Positions 1 to 4,871 of a DNA stretch of 5,464 nt are shown here, piece after piece (the first letter of the stretch is position 1; every line of letters begins with the position of its first letter). This DNA comes from Chloroflexota bacterium (GTDB lineage: Bacteria; Chloroflexota; Anaerolineae; UBA1429): assembly GCA_012513725.1 (NCBI GenBank), contig JAAZBQ010000144.1:1-5464 (forward strand). The letters are read 5' to 3'. The notes under the pieces are model-generated. The model was not told where the DNA came from and did not search any database. It saw only the letters and a program-made list of their open reading frames with translations. The position numbers and the translations under genes were made by a program.

Positions 1-7
1 CCTCGCT

Positions 8-691
8 CTACGTCGAGTACACCCCTTCGGTTCGGGTCCTCCGCTCCCGTCCGGGGGTATCCTCTGCCCCCCCTACCACCACGATTCGAAGCACGACCGG
101 CGCCCCGACATAGTCCCCTGCGTCGGTATGCATCCGCCAGGTGGCAGTGTACTCCCCGGGCTCCTCCGGCGCCACCATCGGCACGCCGACCTCCAGCACC
201 GCACCGGGCGCCAGGGGTGCGGTATCCACCGCGGCGGGAGCGCCCAGCCGGCGACCATCCACGTGGGCCAGGCCAAAGCCCTCGAGCCAGGGGCAGTTGC
301 CGCTGTTCCGGATGCGCCACACCGCGCGGAACGCCTCCCCCGGCGCCAGGGTCGCCCCCTCCGGGGGCGCGATGGCCGCCTCGAGTGCCGCGTCGTACAG
401 GCAGACGGTCGGCGTCGGCGAAGGGATCGCCGTGGGCGTGGCCGTCGGCGTCAGGGTCGGGGTTACCGTGGCGGTAGCCGTGGGCACAGGGGTCTCGGTG
501 GGCGGGCGGGTGATGGTGGGCGGTTGGGTGGGGACGCCGGCATCGCGGGTGGCGCGCACGATGGCCTGCTGCGTCTCCACCGCATCGGGCGTGGGGCCAA
601 AGATGATGCGCATGGGCACGTCGGTCACGCTGCAGCCGGCAAGCAACGCGGCCCCCAGGAGAACGGCCAGGATACGAAGGGTGTTGCGCAT
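8..691 (-). CDS. Lipoprotein with Thr/Pro-rich linker and C-terminal NBR1-type Ig-like domain
   Basis: This is a predicted surface-anchored lipoprotein of 227 residues. Residues 1-20 form a lipoprotein signal peptide: basic start (MRNTLR), hydrophobic core, and lipobox L17-A-G-C20, with C20 as the lipidated residue. Residues 53-96 are a Thr/Pro-rich spacer built from TPT/TAT units, probably extended. Residues about 104-206 resemble the NBR1 central Ig-like domain. The hallmarks are 'FRAVWRIRNSGNCPW' (residues 121-135) and 'EEPGEYTATWRM' (176-187), with a closing 'GAPVVLRIVVV'. A short charged tail (GRERRTRTEG) ends the protein. An upstream in-frame start at 910 would add 73 residues of low-quality sequence. 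ATG 691 is preferred because it opens the signal peptide and has GAGG 8 nt upstream. The gene is separated from its upstream neighbour by 244 nt containing a hairpin and a candidate promoter, so it is probably transcribed on its own. Such domains in bacteria are assumed to bind protein or carbohydrate, but the ligand is unknown. The architecture call is firm; the function is open. Confidence 0.88.
   Translation of the reverse strand: MRNTLRILAVLLGAALLAGCSVTDVPMRIIFGPTPDAVETQQAIVRATRDAGVPTQPPTITRPPTETPVPTATATVTPTLTPTATPTAIPSPTPTVCLYDAALEAAIAPPEGATLAPGEAFRAVWRIRNSGNCPWLEGFGLAHVDGRRLGAPAAVDTAPLAPGAVLEVGVPMVAPEEPGEYTATWRMHTDAGDYVGAPVVLRIVVVGGAEDTPGRERRTRTEGVYST
500..533 (+). other. G-quadruplex-type motif in the linker of the lipoprotein gene
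   Basis: The plus strand has six runs of at least three G (500-502, 504-506, 508-510, 518-520, 526-528, 530-533) with loops of 1, 1, 7, 5 and 1 nt. This satisfies the usual G3+N1-7 rule. It is the template strand for the lipoprotein gene and encodes the Pro/Thr-rich linker. Whether it folds in the cell is unknown; codon constraint for Pro and Thr in GC-rich DNA explains much of it. Confidence 0.5.
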
Positions 692-699
692 GGTCCCGA

Positions 700-703
700 C
701 CTC
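700..703 (-). promoter_or_regulatory. Shine-Dalgarno site deciding the lipoprotein start
   Basis: On the minus strand GAGG lies 8 nt before the ATG at 691. It supports the start directly in front of the lipoprotein signal peptide rather than the in-frame starts further upstream (ATG at 742-744 position, or 910). Confidence 0.6.
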
Positions 704-807
704 GTCTGCGCGGGTGTGTGGTTGGAAATCGACGGATCGCATGGGCTGGTCGCCCCCGGTGCAACAAGAGCCACGGCGTGGACCATGGCCCAGCGCCCGT
801 CGCTCCC

Positions 808-813
808 AGTATA
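808..813 (-). promoter_or_regulatory. Candidate -10 element for the lipoprotein gene
   Basis: The minus strand reads TATACT here, five of six matches to the sigma-70-type TATAAT, within GGGTATACTGGGAGCG. It would give a leader of roughly 110 nt before the ATG at 691. No convincing TTGACA-like -35 box lies 16-19 nt upstream, so the call rests on the -10 alone. An ATACTGGG string also occurs upstream of the gene at 1285-1536, which slightly strengthens it. Confidence 0.35.
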
Positions 814-875
814 CCCGAAAGCGGAAAGGCTCGTGTAGAGATGGGATAAAGAGCGCGCCGACGGACCCACGGGAG

Positions 876-906
876 CGGCGGATGGCGCCACGTGCGCCAT
901 CCGCCG
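876..906 (-). terminator. Perfect 13-bp hairpin after the 92-aa gene, probable terminator
   Basis: Arms 876-888 (CGGCGGATGGCGC) and 894-906 are exact reverse complements, separated by a 5-nt loop. The hairpin begins 29 nt after the stop of the gene at 936-1214. No run of U follows directly; only a short CTCTTTA appears some 20 nt further on. It is therefore not a classical intrinsic terminator, but its strength and position favour a transcription-end or 3'-stabilising role. It shares ATCCGCCGGC (899-908) with the hairpin at 1659-1693. Confidence 0.55.
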
Positions 907-935
907 GCATCGCCCGATGGGGTTCCGGGCCCGCC

Positions 936-1214
936 CTACCCGGCCCGCTCCCGCCCTAGCTCGGTGATGAACACGAACGGCCGCTCAAAGATGTTGTCCT
1001 CCACCACCTCGAGGAGCCAGCGCCTGGCCAACCGCTTGACCACGGCCAGCGCCGTGTCGTCATCCCAGGCCAGGTCGCGGGCAATGGCCGAGATATCCAC
1101 GAGATCCGCCCGGGTGGGCTCCTGGCGCTCGGCCAGGTAGGCCAGCAGCTCGGCTTCCTCGACCGCCGCCCGCCGGGTGAACACCCCCCTGAGTTCTATC
1201 GTCGGGTTCCACAT
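936..1214 (-). CDS. Small winged-helix-like protein (92 aa), paralogue of its upstream neighbour
   Basis: This is a small, probably cytoplasmic protein of unknown specific function. Its pattern fits a compact winged helix-turn-helix. An N-terminal strand-like stretch (WNPTIELRGVF) comes first, then helix 1 (about 16-30, AAVEEAELLAYLAER). Helix 2 (about 37-48) and an Arg-rich possible recognition helix (about 52-65, DTALAVVKRLARR) follow. A wing ends in FVFITELGRERAG. Residues 22-72 align without gaps to residues 7-57 of the 83-aa protein encoded upstream, with 16 identities in 51, which suggests duplication. ATG 1214 is chosen because GGAGGGG sits just before it. The frame is open back to a GTG at 1283, one nt after the upstream stop, but those 23 residues are low-complexity and lack a clear ribosome site. 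The 70-nt spacing suggests co-transcription with the upstream gene. DNA binding is inferred from pattern only. Confidence 0.75.
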   Translation of the reverse strand: MWNPTIELRGVFTRRAAVEEAELLAYLAERQEPTRADLVDISAIARDLAWDDDTALAVVKRLARRWLLEVVEDNIFERPFVFITELGRERAG

Positions 1215-1219
1215 GTCGT

Positions 1220-1226
1220 CCCCTCC
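1220..1226 (-). promoter_or_regulatory. Strong Shine-Dalgarno site deciding the 92-aa start
   Basis: The minus strand carries GGAGGGG with its GGAGG core 7 nt before the ATG at 1214. This is the strongest ribosome site in the window and argues against the upstream in-frame GTG at 1283. Confidence 0.7.
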
Positions 1227-1236
1227 ACGAAGCCAA

Positions 1237-1256
1237 GGGGGCCGGCGCGGCCGCCC
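1237..1256 (-). other. Intercistronic bulged hairpin between the two small genes
   Basis: In the minus-strand transcript GGCCG (1248-1252) can pair with CGGCC (1240-1244) around a 3-nt loop. After a one-base bulge, three more G-C pairs extend the stem. It ends about 10 nt before the ribosome site of the 92-aa gene, so it could tune translation or processing. In DNA this GC-rich a chance stem is quite possible. Confidence 0.3.
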
Positions 1257-1284
1257 CTCGGCCTCCTCTTTCAGCGAACTCACA

Positions 1285-1536
1285 TCATGCCGCCGAGCCC
1301 CGACCCCGCAGAGCGGCGCGGCGCCCCTCGGGGGTGAGCGCGACGTACCAGGTCGCCGGGTCCCGGTTGATCACCGAGATCAGGCGACGCCTGAGCATCC
1401 GGCAGGACAGCCGCTGCGCCTCCTCGACCGGGCAGTCGATGGCCCGGGCCGCATCGCTCAGCAACACCAAGCGCACCTCCCCGGGGTCCTCCTGCATCGC
1501 CAGGTACTCGAGAAAGCGCCGGATGCGGCTCGCCAT
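1285..1536 (-). CDS. Small winged-helix-like protein (83 aa)
   Basis: This is a small basic protein whose pattern fits a winged helix-turn-helix. Helix 1 is about residues 2-15 (IRRFLEYLAMQ). Helix 2 is about 25-33 (LLSDAARAI). A recognition-like helix spans about 37-51 (VEEAQRLSCRMLRRR). Then come strand-like ISVINR and a wing closing with WYVALTPEGRRAAL; the LTPEGRR ending is frequent at the end of the wing in MarR- and PadR-like folds. There is no effector domain, so it would be a bare DNA-binding module. ATG 1536 is preferred, since GGGGG lies 8 nt upstream. A TTG at 1551 would add five residues but has no ribosome site. It is the first gene after the hairpin that ends the enzyme operon and lies 70 nt from its paralogue at 936-1214. 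The DNA-binding role is inferred. A partner or antitoxin-like role is not excluded, although no toxin gene is adjacent. Confidence 0.7.
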   Translation of the reverse strand: MASRIRRFLEYLAMQEDPGEVRLVLLSDAARAIDCPVEEAQRLSCRMLRRRLISVINRDPATWYVALTPEGRRAALRGRGSAA

Positions 1537-1597
1537 CGCCTGTGCCCCCAATGCTAGTGGGTGGATAGAGGTCGGGAGTTCGTGCGCGCTGGTACCC

Positions 1598-1603
1598 AGT
1601 ATG
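1598..1603 (-). promoter_or_regulatory. Candidate -10 element for the small-protein pair
   Basis: The minus strand reads CATACT (four of six to TATAAT) followed by GGG. It forms the same ATACTGGG string found upstream of the lipoprotein gene. It would leave a leader of about 55 nt before the ATG at 1536. The possible -35 region (GTAACC, 18 nt upstream) is poor. Confidence 0.22.
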
Positions 1604-1606
1604 ACG

Positions 1607-1620
1607 CGCTCCCCGGGCGG
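1607..1620. repeat. 14-bp direct repeat, copy 1 (CGCTCCCCGGGCGG)
   Basis: This copy is identical to 1732-1745, 125 bp away. It lies in the gap before the 83-aa gene and contains the palindromic core CCCCGGG. The second copy lies at the 3' end of the PLP-enzyme gene, so the pair brackets the hairpin at 1659-1693. Confidence 0.5.
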
Positions 1621-1658
1621 AGGTTACGGCGTGGCGGGCGTTCCGGGCGGCATACGCA

Positions 1659-1693
1659 GCGATCCGCCGGCCCCTTTGGAGCCGGCGGATCGC
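1659..1693 (-). terminator. Perfect 13-bp hairpin ending the enzyme operon
   Basis: Arms 1659-1671 (GCGATCCGCCGGC) and 1681-1693 are exact reverse complements around a 9-nt loop. The stem starts 29 nt after the stop of the PLP-enzyme gene, the same distance as the hairpin at 876-906 from its gene. No U-run follows on the minus strand. A terminator or mRNA-stabilising element at the end of the three-enzyme unit is the most likely role. The 9-mer GCGGATCGC of the right arm also occurs at 1726-1734, so the left arm has an alternative partner. Confidence 0.6.
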
Positions 1694-1722
1694 ATGGTGT
1701 TCTACTGTGGGAGGCGACGATC

Positions 1723-2799
1723 CTAGCGGATCGCTCCCCGGGCGGCGATGGGCCACAGGCCCTCGTAGCGCTCCCCCCGGGTGACGTGGTAGACGTCGTG
1801 GAGGTTGATCGTGGTGCAGCCGTGGCTGGGCACGATCTCCACCCGGTCGCCGGGCTTGAGCGGCTCGCCGCCCTCGCGGATGAGCGAGCCATGCTCCTCG
1901 GAGAGGCCCTTCAGCCGCCAGCCCGTGGGCTGCACCACCTCGGGCAGGCCGAACTCGTGGGTCAGCGTCTTCATCCCCGCGTCGATGATCGCCGTGTCGT
2001 CGCGGGCGCTGATCACCCGGGCCACCACGGTGAGGGCCTGGGCAAAGTCGAGCCCCACCGAGCGGTATTTGGCGTCCATGGTGGCGTACGAGCCGGCCTG
2101 GATCTCGGTGAGCCCCTCGTAAGCGCCGGTGATGGCATAGGTGCCCGTGCCGCCGCCGGAGACGATCGCCACCTCGATACCGTTCTCGACGAGGAGATCC
2201 CGGGAGCCCACCAGCAGCCCCATGGCCCGGTGCGCCGCGGCGGTGCGCTCGGCCATGTCGGGGATCATCACCGCGTGGCCCTCGTAGCCCATCAGCCCCT
2301 CAAAGCGCAGCCCCGGGAGGGCGCAGACCTCCCGCGCCAGGTCCAGCGTGGCCTGGCCGGGGGCCACCCCGCAGCGGCCCATCCCCACGTCCACCTCCAG
2401 GAGGACCCGCAGGGCGATGCCCCGAGCCGCGGCTGCCTCGGAGAGCGCCCGGGCGTTGGCCAGATCCTCGATGGCGACCATCACGTCCGAGTAGGCCGCC
2501 AGCCCCATCAGGCGGGCGATCTTGTCCTCCCCCACCACCTGGTTGGCGATGAGAATGTCGCGGATGCCCGCACGGGCCATCACCTCGGCCTCACCGACCT
2601 TGGCGCAGGTGACGCCGATGGCCCCGGCATGGATCTGCATCCAGGCGATGGTCGGGCACTTGTGGGTCTTGGTGTGGGGCCGCAGGGCGGCGGGCTTGTC
2701 GGCGAGAAAAGCCGCCATGCGCTGGACGTTGGCCTCCAGGAGGTCGAGGTCCAGGCAGAGGGCCGGCGTATCCAGTTGCCACTTGGTCTGTAGGATCAT
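1723..2799 (-). CDS. Fold-type III PLP enzyme, D-serine dehydratase / D-threonine aldolase family
   Basis: This is a 358-residue, probably cytoplasmic, PLP- and metal-dependent enzyme with an alanine-racemase-type N-terminal barrel and a family-specific C-terminal domain. Visible marks: TPALCLDLDLLEANV (11-25) opens the barrel. RPHTKTHKCP (40-49) carries the likely PLP lysine, probably K44. EVDVGMGRCGV lies at 135-145. VSGGGTGTY (213-221) is the phosphate-binding loop. EIQAGSY lies at 232-238, DAGMK at 273-277 and SEEHG at 300-304. VPSHGCTTINLHD (323-335) holds the expected metal ligands H326 and C328. Known family members deaminate D-serine or cleave D-threonine to glycine and acetaldehyde. 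The H-x-C pair fits the D-serine dehydratase pattern better than the H-x-D reported for D-threonine aldolase. Length is normal for the family. The start overlaps the GH20 stop as ATGA, with GGGGGAAG upstream, indicating coupled translation. Family is confident; substrate is not. Confidence 0.9.
   Translation of the reverse strand: MILQTKWQLDTPALCLDLDLLEANVQRMAAFLADKPAALRPHTKTHKCPTIAWMQIHAGAIGVTCAKVGEAEVMARAGIRDILIANQVVGEDKIARLMGLAAYSDVMVAIEDLANARALSEAAAARGIALRVLLEVDVGMGRCGVAPGQATLDLAREVCALPGLRFEGLMGYEGHAVMIPDMAERTAAAHRAMGLLVGSRDLLVENGIEVAIVSGGGTGTYAITGAYEGLTEIQAGSYATMDAKYRSVGLDFAQALTVVARVISARDDTAIIDAGMKTLTHEFGLPEVVQPTGWRLKGLSEEHGSLIREGGEPLKPGDRVEIVPSHGCTTINLHDVYHVTRGERYEGLWPIAARGAIR
1732..1745. 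repeat. 14-bp direct repeat, copy 2 (CGCTCCCCGGGCGG)
   Basis: This is the second copy of the repeat at 1607-1620. It lies within the last codons of the PLP-enzyme gene, next to a GCGGATCGC string (1726-1734) that repeats the hairpin arm. Confidence 0.5.
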
Positions 2800-4847
2800 G
2801 GGTTGTCTTCCCCCAGGGGCGTGGAGCGCTCCAGCTCGGCCAGGAGGTCGCTCAGCCGCCGGGCATAGCCCGCCGTCTGGATGGCGATGACCTCCTCGCT
2901 ATCTTCCGGATGCAGCGTGGCGGCCAGGACGCCGGCGGCGTCCTCTTGCCAGGCGGTGAACTCGGCCAGGAGCTGGCGCGCGCTATCGATGAGGCGCTGG
3001 CGATGCTCGACGCTCATGGTGCCGGCCTGTGCCCGCGGGTATTGCGCCCAGCCGTCGTCCAGCAGGCGATCCGCGGCGAGGCGCAGCCCCTCCAGCCGGG
3101 CGGCCAGGGCCAGGTGGGCCAGGTAGCGGCGGCCGTGGGGCGTGGGGCTCTCGGCGCCCTCGAACACCTCCCACGCGCGCCGCAGGAGCAGGACGCCGCC
3201 GGTGCGCCTGCCGCGATCCAGCCACTCGACGGCCGTGGTCACCTGGGGATCCTCGATGCCGAGGTAGGCGGCCCGGAACTGCTCGTCGAGTGCCGCGCGC
3301 TGGGGATCGCGGGCTTCCCAGCACCAGGCCGCCGTGGCCAGGTAGGGCTGCCAGCCCAGCTCGAACGGCTCGCAGGCTACCCGCAGCCCGTCGTAGCGCG
3401 ACCAGGCGGTGGCGATGACGCCCTCGGCCCCGTCCTCCCGGGCCACCTGGGCCCAGGCCGCGCAGTTATCCATGCGGTGGTCGTACAGCGGCGAAAAGAT
3501 GTGAAAGCCGTTGGCCCCCTTGGCCGCCGAGGCGCCGACCACCTCGCGGCCGTGCTCGCGGAAATACTTGACCCAGGGGAACGACGACCCGAACAGCGGG
3601 TACTCGCCCCGGTCCCAGTACTCCCGGGCAAAGGCCACTACGTCATCGGGGGCCTCCTCGACCCACTGCAGGGCAAAGGGATCCAACATCCCGGGGTCGC
3701 GGTCCATCCACTGGCGCGAGGCCCAGCGGAAGCGATTATGGCCCTCCTGCCCGCCATAGTAAAAGATCGGCGAGCGCACGTCGCGCTGCGAGTAGGCCCA
3801 GTTGCACAGCATCACGCCCTCGGGGAGGAGATCCAGCCCGCCCGCCTGGAGATTCCGCTGGATCATGTCGTCCCAGATGATGGGCCGCATCCCGGCCGCC
3901 TGCACCCGCTCGATGGCGCGGTTGACGAACCCCAGGTAGAGCGCCAGCTTGCCCTCGCGCTCCACAAAGGCCCGGCAGCGGGGGCAGTCGCCCAGGAGCC
4001 AGGCCTCGTCGGCGCCCAGGTGCAGGTTCCGCGCGTCGGGGTGCGCGGCGATCACCTCGTCCAGGAGGTCGGCGAGGACGGGCCAGGAGCCCTCGTGCTG
4101 GGGGCAGAACTGCGTCATGCTGCCGCTCTCGCGCAGGTGGGCGTGCTGTGGGTGGCGCAGGATGTACTCGGCGTGGCCAAGCATCTGGAGGAGGGGGATC
4201 ACTTCGACGAAATGCTCCCGGGCGGTAGCCAGGAGCGCCTCGAGGTCCTCGCGGCTCAGGGCGCCGGGCCCCACCACCTCCGGGTGCGAGGCGTAAGGGA
4301 ACTTGTCCTCGTACTCGATGACGACGGCGTTCACCTTGTAGTGGCTGAGGAGGCGGATGGCGTCCTGCCAGTAGGCGACCGGCGCCATGGCCCCCTTGAG
4401 GTCCAGGTGGATGCCCCGCATCGCCAGGGCCGGCCAGTCACGGATGGCCACGGCGGGCAGCGCGGCTCCCGCCTGCGCCACCATCTGGCGCAGGGTCTGC
4501 AGGCCGTTGAACAGGCCGTGGGGGGTACGGGCCATCAGCTGCACGCCGGAGGGATCCACGGTGAGCGAGTACCCTTCGGCCCCCTCGGGGAGACCGGTGG
4601 CGGCCTCCGGATGCGGCGCGCCGGTCCCGATGGCCAGCGGCGCCTCGGCCGCGGCGGCGCGCGGAGACGTCGTCAGGCGGCCGCCCGCGGCGGCCACGTC
4701 CTCGGCCAGCGCGCCGAGGGCCGGCTGTAGTGCGGGCCAGGCGCGCTCGTCCACCTGCACGCGGAGGCCCCCGCGCAGGTCCAGGGCGCCATCGCCCCAG
4801 GCGACCTCTTGGGGTTGGGGCAGGAGTACGGGGTGGTGATCAACCAT
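2796..4847 (-). CDS. Family GH20 exo-beta-N-acetylhexosaminidase, HexD-like
   Basis: This 683-residue enzyme is predicted to remove terminal beta-linked N-acetylglucosamine or N-acetylgalactosamine by substrate-assisted retaining catalysis. Residues about 5-138 form the GH20 N-terminal alpha/beta domain, with EGYSLTVDPSGVQLMARTPHGLFNGLQTL-type sequence across 91-119. The TIM barrel begins at MRGIHLDLKG (143-152). It carries the Asp-Glu pair D280-E281 in LHLGADEAWLLGDCPRC (275-291). By family knowledge E281 is the acid/base and D280 orients the acetamido group. WDDM (325-328) and ATAWSRYDG (479-487) match late-barrel active-site strands. The 'LGADEAWLLG' style resembles the HexD branch. About 170 residues after the barrel (515-683) are helical and not recognised. 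No signal peptide or membrane segment is seen, so it should act in the cytoplasm on imported oligomers. ATG 4847 has GGGAG 6 nt upstream and lies 24 nt after the dehydrogenase stop. Confidence 0.92.
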   Translation of the reverse strand: MVDHHPVLLPQPQEVAWGDGALDLRGGLRVQVDERAWPALQPALGALAEDVAAAGGRLTTSPRAAAAEAPLAIGTGAPHPEAATGLPEGAEGYSLTVDPSGVQLMARTPHGLFNGLQTLRQMVAQAGAALPAVAIRDWPALAMRGIHLDLKGAMAPVAYWQDAIRLLSHYKVNAVVIEYEDKFPYASHPEVVGPGALSREDLEALLATAREHFVEVIPLLQMLGHAEYILRHPQHAHLRESGSMTQFCPQHEGSWPVLADLLDEVIAAHPDARNLHLGADEAWLLGDCPRCRAFVEREGKLALYLGFVNRAIERVQAAGMRPIIWDDMIQRNLQAGGLDLLPEGVMLCNWAYSQRDVRSPIFYYGGQEGHNRFRWASRQWMDRDPGMLDPFALQWVEEAPDDVVAFAREYWDRGEYPLFGSSFPWVKYFREHGREVVGASAAKGANGFHIFSPLYDHRMDNCAAWAQVAREDGAEGVIATAWSRYDGLRVACEPFELGWQPYLATAAWCWEARDPQRAALDEQFRAAYLGIEDPQVTTAVEWLDRGRRTGGVLLLRRAWEVFEGAESPTPHGRRYLAHLALAARLEGLRLAADRLLDDGWAQYPRAQAGTMSVEHRQRLIDSARQLLAEFTAWQEDAAGVLAATLHPEDSEEVIAIQTAGYARRLSDLLAELERSTPLGEDNP

Positions 4848-4871
4848 GACTGCTCCCTTTCTGCACGTCGC

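Noticed and set aside
405..533. Possible CRISPR-like or tandem repeat array
   Set aside because: The GTGGGCGT/GTCGGCGT repetition is irregular and is explained by Thr-Pro codons in the linker; there are no repeat-spacer units.
692..910. N-terminal extension of the lipoprotein to a start at 910
   Set aside because: It would bury the lipoprotein signal peptide 73 residues inside the protein and start within the hairpin at 876-906.
141..959. 272-codon plus-strand frame opposite the lipoprotein gene
   Set aside because: Its Val/Gly repeats are the antisense reading of the Thr/Pro linker; the opposite strand has a lipobox and Ig-like domain.
1215..1283. Extension of the 92-aa protein to the GTG at 1283, one nt after the previous stop
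   Set aside because: Coupling is conceivable, but the added residues are low-complexity, absent from the paralogue alignment, and the ATG at 1214 has a far better ribosome site.
936..1536. Toxin-antitoxin pair
   Set aside because: The two small proteins resemble each other and both look like DNA-binding modules; neither shows toxin motifs.
1280..1756. 158-codon minus-strand frame spanning the gap before the 83-aa gene
   Set aside because: It runs through the hairpin and out of frame through the 83-aa gene, with Arg/Pro/Gly-rich sequence; the 83-aa frame has winged-helix pattern and a ribosome site.
1561..2793. 410-codon open frame on the plus strand opposite the PLP-enzyme gene
   Set aside because: It has low-complexity His/Gly/Arg composition, no family motif, and lies across a gene with complete PLP and metal motifs.
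2910..4730. 606-codon open frame on the plus strand opposite the GH20 gene
   Set aside because: Its product is Gly/Arg/His/Val-rich with no recognisable motif, and it is the mirror of a well-supported catalytic gene; long antisense frames are expected in GC-rich DNA.
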